From contig QHYS01000057.1 in the NCBI GenBank assembly GCA_003223325.1, positions 1-64,000 of the forward strand: a stretch of 64,000 nt of DNA. Reading direction: 5' to 3'. The notes beneath the pieces were generated by a model. The model did not search any database. It was not told where the DNA came from and saw nothing but the letters and a program-made list of their open reading frames with translations. Made by a program: the position numbers and the translations under genes. Shown piece by piece: positions 38,349 through 53,237 of this stretch (the stretch's first letter is position 1; every line of letters starts with the position of its first letter). The DNA is from Acidobacteriota bacterium (GTDB lineage: Bacteria > Acidobacteriota > Terriglobia > Acidiferrales > UBA7541).

Positions 38349-40196
38349 ATGAATAACGCCATCCGCAATATCGCCATCATCGCCCACGTGGACCACGGCA
38401 AAACCACTCTCGTGGACGCCATGCTGCGCCAAAGCGGCATCTTCCGCAGCAATCAGGAAGTCGTCGAGCGCGTCATGGATTCCAACGAACTCGAACGTGA
38501 ACGCGGCATTACCATCCTGGCCAAGAACACCGCGCTTTTCTATCGCGATATCCGTATCAATATCGTGGATACGCCCGGGCACAGCGACTTTGGCGGCGAG
38601 GTCGAGCGCGCACTGCGTATGGTTGACGGCGTGCTCCTCCTGGTGGACGCCAGCGAAGGCCCGCTGCCCCAGACGCGCTACGTCCTGCAAAAGGCCCTGC
38701 AGGCGAAGCTTCCTCCCATCGTCGTCCTGAATAAGATCGACCGCTCCGATGCCCGCCCCGCGGCCGTCCTCGACGAAATTTACAGTCTTTTCATCGACCT
38801 TGACGCCACCGAAGACCAACTCGATTTTCCGGTGCTCTACACGAACGCCAAGACCGGCGTCGCCCACCGCCAGTGGGGAGAATCCAGCGGAGATGATGCC
38901 CGCGATCTCACGTTCCTGTTCGACGCCATTCTGAACACCATCCCCCCGCCCGCCGGCGATCCGCAAAAGACGCTCCAGGTTCAAGTCACCAATCTCGATT
39001 ACAGCGATTATCTCGGCCGCATCGCCATCGCGCGCGTTTTCGAGGGAACCCTGCACTGCGGCGATCAGGTCGGCATCGCCAAACTCGGCGGCTCTCTTCA
39101 AACCACGCGCATCAGCAAGCTCTTTACCTTTCGCGGCCTCGAGCGCGACGAAGCCGAAACCGTCTGCGCGGGAGATATCGTCGCTATCGCCGGCGTCGAA
39201 GGCATTCAGATTGGCGAGACTCTCACCGATCCGGAAAATCCTGCTCCGCTCGAGCCGCTGCTGATCGATGAGCCTACGCTGGCCATGATCTTCACGGTCA
39301 ATAGCTCGCCTCTCTCCGGACGAGACGGCCACTCGGTTACCTCCCGTGACCTGCGTGATCGCCTGCAGAAGGAACTGCTCACTAACGTCTCCATCCGCGT
39401 CGAGAATACCGACACTCCGGAAGCGTTTCGCGTCCTCGGCCGTGGCGAATTGCAATTGGCTATTCTCATTGAAACCATGCGCCGCGAAGGATACGAATTG
39501 ATGGTCGGCAAGCCCGAGATTGTGGTCCGCTCCGAAAACGGCCGCCGCCTCGAGCCGCTCGAGATGCTGGTCATCGATTGCCCGGAAAGCTTCATTGGCA
39601 TCGTCATGGAAACGCTCGGAGCCCGCCGCGGCGAGCTCACCCAGATGATCAACCACGGCTCTGGCCGCGTGCGCATGGAATTTCGCATTCCCTCGCGCGG
39701 CCTGATCGGCCTGCGCGGACAATTGCTCACCGAAACTCGTGGCACTGCCTTGATCCATTCCATCCTTGCGGGCTGGACCGATTACGTCGGCGAAATGGCA
39801 TCGCGCGCGACCGGGGCGGTCGTCGCCGACCGCGGCGGCATGACCACGGCTTTTGCGCTGTGGAATCTTCAGGAACGCGGTGTGATGTTCGTTGCTCCCG
39901 GCACCGAGGTCTACGAAGGGATGATCGTCGGTGATAATTCCCGCGAAGCCGATATGGACGTCAACGTCACGAAAGAAAAAAAGCAGACCAATATGCGCGC
40001 TTCCACTGCCGACGAAGCCATTCGCCTGATTCCCCATCGCGAGCTGAGCCTCGAACAGGCCATCGAGTACATCGCCGAAGACGAATACGTGGAAGTCACA
40101 CCGAAGTCTCTGCGCCTGCGTAAAAAAGTTCTCGACGCCAAGAAGCGCCCTCGCCGCTGGCAGCAGATTCGCGCCAGCGCTGAAACCCCCGCGTGA
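38349..40196 (+). CDS. typA: translational GTPase TypA/BipA
   Basis: [57 protein letters not shown]-terminal BipA domain. Confidence 0.97.
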   Translation: MNNAIRNIAIIAHVDHGKTTLVDAMLRQSGIFRSNQEVVERVMDSNELERERGITILAKNTALFYRDIRINIVDTPGHSDFGGEVERALRMVDGVLLLVDASEGPLPQTRYVLQKALQAKLPPIVVLNKIDRSDARPAAVLDEIYSLFIDLDATEDQLDFPVLYTNAKTGVAHRQWGESSGDDARDLTFLFDAILNTIPPPAGDPQKTLQVQVTNLDYSDYLGRIAIARVFEGTLHCGDQVGIAKLGGSLQTTRISKLFTFRGLERDEAETVCAGDIVAIAGVEGIQIGETLTDPENPAPLEPLLIDEPTLAMIFTVNSSPLSGRDGHSVTSRDLRDRLQKELLTNVSIRVENTDTPEAFRVLGRGELQLAILIETMRREGYELMVGKPEIVVRSENGRRLEPLEMLVIDCPESFIGIVMETLGARRGELTQMINHGSGRVRMEFRIPSRGLIGLRGQLLTETRGTALIHSILAGWTDYVGEMASRATGAVVADRGGMTTAFALWNLQERGVMFVAPGTEVYEGMIVGDNSREADMDVNVTKEKKQTNMRASTADEAIRLIPHRELSLEQAIEYIAEDEYVEVTPKSLRLRKKVLDAKKRPRRWQQIRASAETPA

Positions 40197-40218
40197 GCGG
40201 ATCGCGTTCAGCTAAGGT

Positions 40219-40275
40219 GTCATTCCGAGGCGTCCGCCCTTGCGCGGACGACGAGGGGGGACCTGGGGGTAGGAG
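40219..40275 (+). repeat. dispersed intergenic repeat, GTCATTCCGAGG class (copy 4)
   Basis: GTCATTCCGAGG-CGTCCGC-CCTTGC-GCGGACG-ACGAGGGGGGACCTGGGGG. Confidence 0.75.
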
Positions 40276-40419
40276 GACAACATCCAATGGGTGTCGAGCA
40301 TCATTCGCTGTTTACGATTGGGATAGAGTCGATATTTGAAAATTCTGTGCATAGCTCCGGTAACGGCTCGCTGACCCAGACTAAAGTCTGAGATTGCGCT
40401 CGCCGAGAGGTTCAATTCG

Positions 40420-41085
40420 TTACGCGGAGTACACCGATTCCCGCGATCTTTTCGCCGCAGCGGCCTGCTGCTTTCTCTGCAACGCATGACGAATCGCGCG
40501 ATAGCCGAGCAGCACGGCGACGACTGCCGCGAAGCGCAGCGGCACGGTTTCGTCCGACTTCACCAGCCAGTAGTAGTGAGTGACCCCGGCGATTGCGCTG
40601 ATGTAAATCAGATTGTGCAGCATCTGCCAGCGCCGGCCGCCCAGGCGCCGGATCATCCCGCTGGTGGAAGTTGCCGCCAGAGGAATCAGGAGCACAAACG
40701 CCGTGAATCCCTCGGTGATGAATGGCCGCTTGTAAACGTCGGCGATCATAGCGTGAACATCGAAACCCGAATACAGCCAGACCCAAGTCGCGAAATGGAG
40801 AGAGACGTAAAAGAAGGCGAAGAGACCAAACATGCGCCGGAGGCGAATCAGCCAGTTCTGTTTCAGAATCCGCCGCAGCGGCGTTATCGATAGGGTCGCG
40901 CACAGGCCCACCAGTGTCCACGTTCCCGTGGAGTGCGTGATGTATTCAACCGGGTTCGCACCCAACTCGTCGTGGAAACCCATCCAGACGAGATGTGCCA
41001 GGGGCGCCAAACATACCAGGAAAATCGGCGGCTTGAGCCACCGTATATTTATGTGCCGAGAAAGATCCTTCATGTTCGAGCGCAA
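40420..41085 (-). CDS. msrQ: protein-methionine-sulfoxide reductase heme-binding subunit MsrQ
   Basis: Multi-TM ferric-reductase-like protein (GTWTLVGLCATLSITPLRR, LRRMFGLFAFFYVSLHFATWVWLY, LGGRRWQMLHNLIYISAIAGVTHYYWLVKSD) next to msrP. Confidence 0.94.
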   Translation of the reverse strand: MRSNMKDLSRHINIRWLKPPIFLVCLAPLAHLVWMGFHDELGANPVEYITHSTGTWTLVGLCATLSITPLRRILKQNWLIRLRRMFGLFAFFYVSLHFATWVWLYSGFDVHAMIADVYKRPFITEGFTAFVLLIPLAATSTSGMIRRLGGRRWQMLHNLIYISAIAGVTHYYWLVKSDETVPLRFAAVVAVLLGYRAIRHALQRKQQAAAAKRSRESVYSA

Positions 41086-41097
41086 GCGAAGGCGCTC

Positions 41098-42072
41098 TCA
41101 GTAATATTTTCGCAGATCCATCCCGTTGTACATGCTGGCGACTTGATCGCCGTAGCCATTGAACATCAGCGTCTTGATCCGTTTGCCGAAGAACGATCCA
41201 TCCAGCCGGCGTTCGGTCGCCTGGCTCCAGCGTGGATGATCCACCTGCGGGTTGACGTTGGAGTAGAAGCCATATTCATGGGCATTGGCGAGGTTCCAGG
41301 TGGTCGGAGGCATATTCTGCGTGAAGCGAACCTTCACGATCGACTTAATGCTCTTAAACCCGTACTTCCACGGAAGCACCATGCGCACCGGCGCACCATC
41401 CTGGTTCGGCAGAGTCTCCCCATACATTCCGAAGGTCAGCAACGCCAGCGGGTTCATCGCTTCGTCGATCCGCAGGCCCTCGACGTAGGGGAGTGCGATC
41501 CCCGCGCGCGGCCCGAGCGGCATCTGCTTGATGTCGTAGTAGCTCTGGAAGGCGACAAACTTCGCGCTCGGCTTGGGATCTACAAGCTTCGCCAGCACGC
41601 TGAAGGGATAGCCGATCCACGGAACCACGATGGACCACGCCTCCACGCAGCGGTGTCGGTAAATCCGTTCTTCGAGCGGGGCGAGCTTGCGCAACTGTTC
41701 GATGTCGAAGTTGCGCGGCTTGTTCACTTCGCCTTCGACCGACACACTCCACGGCGACGTCACGAATTTCGTGGCATTTCTGGACGGATCATTCTTGCCC
41801 GTTCCGAATTCATAGTAGTTGTTGTAGCTCTCCACGTCCTTGGCAGGCGTTGGCGGTTCGTCGGTCGAAAAAGGACTCTTCGCTAGCGGCCCCAGCTTCG
41901 CTTCGTCGGCGAACACACGCGCCGACTCGAACCAATCCGAAACCGAGCGCGCAGCCAGCGTAACCGCCCCGGTCGCCACCGCGACACCGGCCAGAAATTT
42001 TCGCCGATTCATATACGCGGAATTCGGGGTGACTTCGGAATAGGGGATATCGCTGGGCTTCTTGATCAGCAT
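41098..42072 (-). CDS. msrP: protein-methionine-sulfoxide reductase catalytic subunit MsrP
   Basis: Tat motif NRRKFLAG; LAPLEERIYRHRCVEAWSIVVPWIGYPFSVL, LPWKYGFKSIKSIVKVRF. Confidence 0.96.
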   Translation of the reverse strand: MLIKKPSDIPYSEVTPNSAYMNRRKFLAGVAVATGAVTLAARSVSDWFESARVFADEAKLGPLAKSPFSTDEPPTPAKDVESYNNYYEFGTGKNDPSRNATKFVTSPWSVSVEGEVNKPRNFDIEQLRKLAPLEERIYRHRCVEAWSIVVPWIGYPFSVLAKLVDPKPSAKFVAFQSYYDIKQMPLGPRAGIALPYVEGLRIDEAMNPLALLTFGMYGETLPNQDGAPVRMVLPWKYGFKSIKSIVKVRFTQNMPPTTWNLANAHEYGFYSNVNPQVDHPRWSQATERRLDGSFFGKRIKTLMFNGYGDQVASMYNGMDLRKYY

Positions 42073-42162
42073 GGCTGCCTCCGTGACGCCGGTCTCTTAT
42101 CTGATTTTACCGCGTTTGTTGAAGGTTGGTGTAACGATCCTCGGCATTTTTGGTACTTAAAG

Positions 42163-43827
42163 TCATCCGGCTCCCCGATCGGCCGCCGTCGCCCCGGTCG
42201 CCGCACGTGGCAGCGTGATCTGCTTAGCGTAGAGTTCGCGCACGCGTTCCAGCGTATCGATCTGCTCCGGTGTCTTGTCCGCACGGATTCGCAGAATTCG
42301 CGGAAAGCGAAGCGCAAATCCGCTTTCGTGCCGGTTCGAGCGCTGCATGTTGTTGAAGGCCACCTCCAGCACGATTTTTGGCTCCACGATGCGCCGGAAT
42401 CCCTGATCTTGCAAAGTGTGCTTCACAAAATAATCCGTGAACTCGTGGATCTCGGCGTCGGTAAGTCCGGAATAAGCTTTCCCGATATTGAGCAGACGAT
42501 CGCCTTGGCGCACGGCAAAGGTATAGTCGGAGAGCACGCCGTGACGTTTGCCGTGGCCATATTCCACCGCCGTAACGACAACGTCCAGCGTGGCGAAGGG
42601 CTCTTTCAGCTTGAACCAGAAGCGGCCGCGGCGTCCCGGGGTATAGAGCGAGTCCGGAGCCTTGGCGACGATTCCTTCGTGCCCTGCGGCCAGAGCGGCC
42701 CGAAAACTTTCCTCGAGCGCCTCGCGCGTCTCGCACATACGTTCCGGCGCCAGTCGCAGCTGCTTCGTTTGTGCCGGCGCGAGAAGGTGCTTCAGCCGGC
42801 GGCGCCGTTCGACGAAAGGCGTATCCAAAAGAAGCTCGCCGTCGTAATAAAGAAGATCGAACAGCACGAACTTCACAGGAATTTCTTCCATCAGCCAGAG
42901 ATCGGGATTCCGGCGCCCCAGCCGTTTCTGAAGTTGTGTGAAGGGCAAAGCTTGCGCTCCGTGCCAAGCGAGAATCTCCCCGTCGACGATGAATTCGCCG
43001 GGCAGTGCGAGCAGGGGATCACGCAATTCGGGGAATTCGATCACTTCGTCCAGCGTCCGCGAAAAAATCTTCACACCGTTGCCGCTTTTATGCGCCTGCG
43101 CACGAATGCCGTCATATTTTTCTTCCACGACCATCGGCTCGGCGGCGTTCTGGAAAACCTCTGCGGCAGTTTCAACAGGAGTTGCTAGCATGAAGTCGAT
43201 TGGATGAAAGAGCCGGAAGCGCACCGTTTCGAGCTCATTGCGAAACGCGCATTGCAGCGTTTCGCCGATATCGCCGAGCAGCATATTGGCGCGCCGCACG
43301 GAGGCGAGGGGGCGTTCATAGGCCTTGGCGATGGCTTCCTCCACCAGGCTCTCGCGGAGGCCAATGCGCAGATCGCCGGTCATGACCTTGACTATGTACT
43401 TCACTTCGGGCGGCCGGGCCCTCGCCAGGAGCCTGCGAACCAATTCCGTTTTTTCATTTTGCCCACGGGCGCTCGCCAATTCGCCGAAAACGGATGTGGC
43501 TTCCGCGAGCGAGACGCCCGGCGCGTCAACGCGCTCGGCCAAGAGTTCTTCGGCCATGTCGCCGAGATCGCCGTGCTTGCGATAGGCGCCACTCATGGCC
43601 TCGCCACTCTTCTCGGAGAGTTCGCCAATCAAGCGCCAGAGCAGCCTGCCGCCTATTCCGAGAACGCGTTCGTCCCAGCGCGGAAAAGGTCTGCCGGTGA
43701 GGAAGGTCGCGGCGCGCGCTGCGTCCTCGACGGGTAACGTCTGCAGAAGACTGCTCACCAGCCGCACTTTGTCCGTTTTCTTGGTAGTGGCGGCGACGGC
43801 ATCGCAAGTCTGAGCGAATCGCAGCAT
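42163..43827 (-). CDS. ATP-dependent DNA ligase
   Basis: Ligase motif I VEEKYDGIRAQAH, VDGEILAWHGAQALPF, EGIVAKAPDSLYTPGRRGRFWFKLKE. Confidence 0.95.
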   Translation of the reverse strand: MLRFAQTCDAVAATTKKTDKVRLVSSLLQTLPVEDAARAATFLTGRPFPRWDERVLGIGGRLLWRLIGELSEKSGEAMSGAYRKHGDLGDMAEELLAERVDAPGVSLAEATSVFGELASARGQNEKTELVRRLLARARPPEVKYIVKVMTGDLRIGLRESLVEEAIAKAYERPLASVRRANMLLGDIGETLQCAFRNELETVRFRLFHPIDFMLATPVETAAEVFQNAAEPMVVEEKYDGIRAQAHKSGNGVKIFSRTLDEVIEFPELRDPLLALPGEFIVDGEILAWHGAQALPFTQLQKRLGRRNPDLWLMEEIPVKFVLFDLLYYDGELLLDTPFVERRRRLKHLLAPAQTKQLRLAPERMCETREALEESFRAALAAGHEGIVAKAPDSLYTPGRRGRFWFKLKEPFATLDVVVTAVEYGHGKRHGVLSDYTFAVRQGDRLLNIGKAYSGLTDAEIHEFTDYFVKHTLQDQGFRRIVEPKIVLEVAFNNMQRSNRHESGFALRFPRILRIRADKTPEQIDTLERVRELYAKQITLPRAATGATAADRGAG

Positions 43828-43855
43828 TTGACAGGCAGGGTAGTTTCCGAACGCG

Positions 43856-48186
<4,331 letters not shown>

Positions 48187-48281
48187 TGGGTAATTGTAGC
48201 TCGTCGGCGAAGAAAGTGCGAAGAGCGTAGAAATGACGCTGGGGAACGGCGCGGCCTTATTCGCGTAGGCCGGGAGGCGCC

Positions 48282-48524
48282 ATGAAACTCCGCAAATCGC
48301 CGGAAGCAATGAGGGTAGGGCTGATTCAACCGCATGGGGCCAAGCCTTTCGCGCCTGTGGCGGGACGCGTCATGAAGGAGTACGTCGCGCTGCCGGAGTC
48401 GATGATTCGCGACAGCCAACGCCTGTCTTCGTGGGTGGCCAAGGCCCTCGTTTATGGCGAGTCGCTCGTGCCCAAAACAAAAAGGACACACACAACGAAA
48501 AGCAAGGCCAAGAAAAAGAAATAA
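48282..48524 (+). CDS. small hypothetical protein with polybasic tail
   Basis: 80-aa ORF, GGGAGG upstream of ATG; tail [16 protein letters not shown]. Confidence 0.5.
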   Translation: MKLRKSPEAMRVGLIQPHGAKPFAPVAGRVMKEYVALPESMIRDSQRLSSWVAKALVYGESLVPKTKRTHTTKSKAKKKK

Positions 48525-48542
48525 TTTCGATTGCCTCTTTTT

Positions 48543-49283
48543 TCAAGTGGCCAGATTCGCGGGATTGCTTCTGGGCCGGCTGGCGGCAGCCAGCAGCGCC
48601 TCGGCGTAGAGAGCGCCCGCGGGCGTGTCTTCGTGTTTAAAATAGGTAAAAACGTCACCCGCTTGCGCCAACTGCAGAGCCTGGTTCGCCAGCTCAGCGC
48701 GCTGCGTTGCGGGATAACTCTGTTTGCGCAGCCGAAAGTAGGTGAAGTCGGCAGTCTGAACGTTGGGAGTCTCCAATTTTTCGCTCTCCGCCTGGCATAA
48801 AGCGGCGTTCGCCCCCCGCAAGGCATCGAAAACTTCGCCGCAGAACCAAGACTCATGCCGAAACTCAAAGGCAACACGCGTTTCGCGCGGTAATTGCGCC
48901 AGAAAATTCTTGAGGCGCGGCAGATCGCAGCGCAAGAACGGCGGCAATTGAAACAGGACGGGGCCCAGCTTGCCGGCGCTGTGCAAAGGGCTGAGCGAGG
49001 CGAGAAAGCGCGAGGTCCACTCCTCGGAATCTTTCAGCCGCTTGACGTGTGTGATGTTCTGGTGCGCCTTCACGGCAAATTGGAAACCCTGGGGCGTGGA
49101 AGCGATCCAGCCCGCCAGCAATTTCTCCGTGGGGAAGCGGCGAAACGTGTAATTCAGTTCGACGGAATTCAACCGACTGGCGTAGTAGCCCAGGAATTTG
49201 GCTGCAGGAAGTTTGGCGGGATAAAACTCCGGCTTCCATTGCGGGTACGCCCAGCCAGAGGTCCCTGCATACAGCTTACCCAT
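48543..49283 (-). CDS. DUF72 (YecE-like) domain protein
   Basis: MGKLYAGTSGWAYPQWKPEFYPAKLPAAKFLGYYASRLNSVELNYTFRRFP; LPRETRVAFEFRHESW. Confidence 0.93.
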   Translation of the reverse strand: MGKLYAGTSGWAYPQWKPEFYPAKLPAAKFLGYYASRLNSVELNYTFRRFPTEKLLAGWIASTPQGFQFAVKAHQNITHVKRLKDSEEWTSRFLASLSPLHSAGKLGPVLFQLPPFLRCDLPRLKNFLAQLPRETRVAFEFRHESWFCGEVFDALRGANAALCQAESEKLETPNVQTADFTYFRLRKQSYPATQRAELANQALQLAQAGDVFTYFKHEDTPAGALYAEALLAAASRPRSNPANLAT

Positions 49284-49347
49284 GGTTTCTTAGCTCTATC
49301 GGCATCTCGCGAGCCTCGCGCGGCGGCCCTGCTCGCGCGAGCAGCAA

Positions 49348-50628
49348 TTATCTTCCTGCGCCTACTTCATAACTCATCGGCAAGGGCAAGCCTTGGCTTG
49401 ACCGCTGGGCGTTTTGCTTGCGCTGCCATTCCATCCAGGCTCTCAGGAGCCCGGCCGTCAAAATGCAAGTGGCCCAAAAATCGACGCCGACGACCTGAAA
49501 CAACCGTTGGGCCTTCGCGCCGGCGATTAATGGCTCGACAGCTTCTATCGCTACTGCCGCGCAAATCAGCAGCTTCGATCGCGGCGAAGGAAATCCCGGC
49601 GCCGTTAAAAGCAAACCCGCAACCATCGCCGGCCAGAGCAATACGACGAAGGCGATCCTGTGTGAGACAGGTTCAAGAAGAGGCAGCGCACAAAAAGCCA
49701 GCGCCTCGCTCAAAAGAAGCCGCGGCTGGCTCTCCCGCGTCGCAGGAGTCTTGCGCACCAGCCACAGCAGCCCGAGATATGCGCCGGCCGCCAGCAGCGC
49801 CGAAATCCAGGTCACTAAGCGCGGGTCCATATGCAGCAAATGAAGCTGATGGTAATTAGGGTCCGGCCATTTCGAATAGTCCATGGTCGTCAGATATCTT
49901 TGCAGGACGCCGCTCAGCGACTGGCTCGGGAACCACGTGCTAACCCCCAGGCTGCCCGTGCCCCATTCCTGTGCAATCCACTGGCGAACCAAACGGAGAT
50001 TGTCGCCCCATCCGAAGTATGCCGCGGGCAACAACATGAATCCGGTGATCAGGATCAGCGTCAGCGCGGCGACGCGCGCCCGCCGCCGTGCCGCAATAAT
50101 GGGCAAAAAAAACAGAGGCCACACCTTCAAGCTGGTGGCGAAGGCCAGAAGGAAAGCGGACCGGCTCGAATTCGCCTCGAGCGAAAGCAGGCTCGCCGCA
50201 ACCAAGGCGAACACTAGAAACTGTGCGTTTCCCAAGCCGAACTCTTGCGTCACGAAACCGCCGCACAGTAGCACCGGCACGAGCCACCAGAAACCAGTTC
50301 GCGGAAAATCCAAGCGCCGGCCGAGCGCGCAAGCCAATGCATACAACACAGCGCATTTCAGCGCAGCCCAGGCCGCGGCCGCTGCTTTATAAGGCAGCAA
50401 GGCGAAGGGCAGAAAGGCCAGCAGGAAAACCGGCGGATAGCGAAAATACTGCGGCCATCCAATGCCGCTCAAGGGCCCATACAATTGCCCTTGATGGTCG
50501 AGCAGTACGCGCGACACATAGTAATAAACCCGAAGATCGGCCGAACGCGTGGCTCGCGAGTAAACAAGAGCCACGGCCAGCAACGCTAGAGTCACAAGCA
50601 GCGCCTGAACGATGCGTCTCAAACGCAA
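49348..50628 (-). CDS. glycosyltransferase family 87 (DUF2029)-like membrane protein
   Basis: RSADLRVYYYVSRVLLDHQGQLYGPLSGIGWPQYFRYPPVFLLAFLPFALLPYKAAAAAWAALK; multi-TM. Confidence 0.85.
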   Translation of the reverse strand: MRLRRIVQALLVTLALLAVALVYSRATRSADLRVYYYVSRVLLDHQGQLYGPLSGIGWPQYFRYPPVFLLAFLPFALLPYKAAAAAWAALKCAVLYALACALGRRLDFPRTGFWWLVPVLLCGGFVTQEFGLGNAQFLVFALVAASLLSLEANSSRSAFLLAFATSLKVWPLFFLPIIAARRRARVAALTLILITGFMLLPAAYFGWGDNLRLVRQWIAQEWGTGSLGVSTWFPSQSLSGVLQRYLTTMDYSKWPDPNYHQLHLLHMDPRLVTWISALLAAGAYLGLLWLVRKTPATRESQPRLLLSEALAFCALPLLEPVSHRIAFVVLLWPAMVAGLLLTAPGFPSPRSKLLICAAVAIEAVEPLIAGAKAQRLFQVVGVDFWATCILTAGLLRAWMEWQRKQNAQRSSQGLPLPMSYEVGAGR

Positions 50629-50802
50629 GCAGCACCCTTCGAAATACCAAAGATCCTCCGAACTATAGCAGGTTCAGCGCTAACGGATTACCGAAGCAAT
50701 CTGCTAACTTCGATTGACACCCAAACCCTTAGGAGTAAACTTCGCACACGATTTCTTGAAATGAGCGCCTTCTCCCTCGAAACAAACCTGCGGAGGAAAA
50801 CG

Positions 50803-52095
50803 ATGCGCAGAGCCGGACTGACGCTGATAGCTATTGCCTTTGGTGTGTTGATTGGATTTCTTGTGGCGAATCGATGGTCCGTTCGCGGACAGGCCCGGCC
50901 CGCCGCCGGATTCGCTGCCGTGCCCGGCGAAATCGGTGGCTGGGATCTCACCGGACCGTATGACGTGGTGAAGGACTGGCCCAAGCCACTGAGCCAGTTG
51001 TCAGGACACGAAAAGTGGACCTGGGGCTCGGTTGAAGGCGTTTTCGCCGAGAGCCCCAATAGGGTATTCATCTTTCAGCGCGGCGAATTGCCGGCGATGG
51101 CCCGGCCGATGACTCGCGCGATTCCTGAAATCGGGCCAAGCCTTTCTTTTCCGGTAGGCCAGGTGCCGTTCCGCAACGCCTCCCAAGGGCCCGCCTCCAG
51201 CCCACCGGGAGCCGGAGGTCCGGGTGCCGATCCTTCCGATCCCGCGCAAGCCTGGAAAGGAAGGATGGGCACCGACGCGCGTTGGGAACATCTGCTCGTC
51301 GCGGTGGATGCCAATGGCAACATCACCGAGCAATGGACGCAGTGGGATTCGCTTTTCAAGCGGCCTCATTCCATTTACATCAATCCCTATGATCCGGACA
51401 AATACGTCTGGGTGGTCGACGATCACAATCACGCCCTGTTCAAGTTCACCCACGACGGCAAACAGCTCGTACAAACCATCGGGACCAAAGGCGAGGCTGG
51501 CGAGGATGACAAGCACTTTAATCGCCCGACGTATATTGCCTGGCTGCCGGACAGCACCATGTTTGTATCGGATGGATATAACGGACACAGGGTGGTGAAG
51601 CTGGACAAGAACGGCAAATTCTTGATGGCTTGGGGCGAAAAGGGCAATCCCCCAAACGAGACGCGGCCGGGCTACTTCAACGTGGTACACGGCATCGCCG
51701 CCGATCCGGTGTCGCGCCGCATTTACGTCAGCGATCGAGGCAACCGCCGCATGCAAGTATTCGATGAGAACGGAAAATTCATCGAGCAGTGGCCGTTCGC
51801 GCAGCCGTCATCGGTGAACTGCCTATACATCGGGGCCGATCGGAAGGTGTGGGCATTTGAGGACGCCACCTCGAAAGTCGTGGAATACGACTCCGACGGC
51901 CACCTTCTGTATGCCTGGGGCACTCTGGGTGATTGGCCCGGAGGCTTGTTCAACATGCATGGCGCAAGCGTAGACCAGGAAGGCAACCTCTATGTCGCCG
52001 AAGTGGCCGGTGGGCGTGTGCAGAAGTTCCGTCCGCGCTCGGGCGCGAATCCCGAGTACCTGGTCAGCAAGCCGGTCTACGCCGCTTGGAAATAA
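50803..52095 (+). CDS. NHL-repeat secreted protein (peptidylglycine lyase-like beta-propeller)
   Basis: GGAGG RBS; TM/signal; KYVWVVDDHNHALFKFTHDGKQLVQTIGTKGEAGEDDKHFNRPTYIAWLPD, RIYVSDRGNRRMQVFDENGKFIEQW. Confidence 0.88.
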   Translation: MRRAGLTLIAIAFGVLIGFLVANRWSVRGQARPAAGFAAVPGEIGGWDLTGPYDVVKDWPKPLSQLSGHEKWTWGSVEGVFAESPNRVFIFQRGELPAMARPMTRAIPEIGPSLSFPVGQVPFRNASQGPASSPPGAGGPGADPSDPAQAWKGRMGTDARWEHLLVAVDANGNITEQWTQWDSLFKRPHSIYINPYDPDKYVWVVDDHNHALFKFTHDGKQLVQTIGTKGEAGEDDKHFNRPTYIAWLPDSTMFVSDGYNGHRVVKLDKNGKFLMAWGEKGNPPNETRPGYFNVVHGIAADPVSRRIYVSDRGNRRMQVFDENGKFIEQWPFAQPSSVNCLYIGADRKVWAFEDATSKVVEYDSDGHLLYAWGTLGDWPGGLFNMHGASVDQEGNLYVAEVAGGRVQKFRPRSGANPEYLVSKPVYAAWK

Positions 52096-52185
52096 CGGGC
52101 GTTTACCTCGTCATTTCCACTTCGCGCAAAAGTCGTGACCATCAGATGGTGCATTCCAACTAGCGGCAGCGCCAGCCTTTGCACC

Positions 52186-53237
52186 CTAGTTCCGGCCGTG
52201 GCCTTCTTGATCTTCGTCGTCGGCATACACCACGACACCGACACCGGTCACGGGCACAAAGATGTGGTTATTCTCACTGTTTGCTGCGAGCGAGTGTGTA
52301 TCCCCCACATCGATGCTAGCAATTACCTGATAGCTCGTAGCGTCGACTACGAATATGGGTTGATTGCCAAAGTAAACGCGGTTGTCTCCCGGGTTGTACC
52401 AAATTTCGTCGCCGCTGACTCCGGCGATCGTGGCCAGGGTGGCGCCTGTTCTGGCATCGAGGACCACACCACAGCTGGTCATTAAACGCTGCCCGGGCAG
52501 CAGGGCCAAACCGGCCGGACCGCAAGGCGTCGTTATGGGGAAGACGTTGGTCACGCTTTCCGTCTTGGGATTGATTTCGTCAACTTCTCCGTTCGGGTTC
52601 GCGACCGTGGCGGGCACCGACATGTAAAACCTATGCCTTTGCTGGTCCCAAACGGGCTGCTCGAGGCCGGCGGTAGCTTGGGGGTAGGAGATATGCCCAA
52701 CACGGTACGAGTTTCCACCGAGATAAACGTCACAAACGGAACTGCGTCCCTGTCGTTGGCAACCAAGATGACTTGATCCACAGGATCATAAGCCAACTCG
52801 TCCGCCCGGTGATCTCCGCCGGTAGGTATGCTGGTCACAACGGACCCTGTGGCCAGGTCGACGACTTTCACCGTGCTGTCGCCGTCGCCTGCCCAAAGCT
52901 CATTCCGTTTATGGATGACCAACACACCGTCTGGACCGGACAGCCCGGATCCGGCATTGCCGACAAACCCAGTAATGGAATAGAGAAAGGTGTCATGTTC
53001 GGCATCGATAACTTCGACGCGTCCCGTCCCCGGAGTGCTGGTGCGATCTGCAAGGTAGTAGGTCTCGCTCGCGGAATCAACCCAACTAATGTCGAAATGT
53101 GGGAGGTTCCCGGGGATGGTGATTGTGGTTATTTTTCGAGGTACGATGTTGTCATCTGCAGACGAAGTTGCTACCGCAAATAAAGCTAGCAGGCCCCAAA
53201 CCAGCAGTGAGATGGGAATTAGGTTCCTCTGCTTCAT
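52186..53237 (-). pseudogene. YVTN-type beta-propeller secreted protein, frameshifted near 52.69 kb
   Basis: N-part MKQRNLIPISLLVWGLLALFAVATSSADDNIVPRKITTITIPG...; C-part MSVPATVANPNGEVDEINPKTESVTNVFPITTPCGPAGLALLPGQRLM; connecting GHISYPQATAGLEQPVWDQQRHRFY lies in the second frame. Confidence 0.82.

Noticed and set aside
38328-40037. 569-aa minus-strand ORF
   Set aside because: Antisense shadow of typA; high-GC third positions create long open frames on the opposite strand.
42328-43188. 286-aa plus-strand ORF
   Set aside because: Antisense to the DNA ligase.
52132-52160. GACCATCAGATGGTG hairpin as a fourth copy of the hairpin repeat
   Set aside because: Lacks the 7-nt loop and the CCCGAGCG/GGATCTCTC tail.
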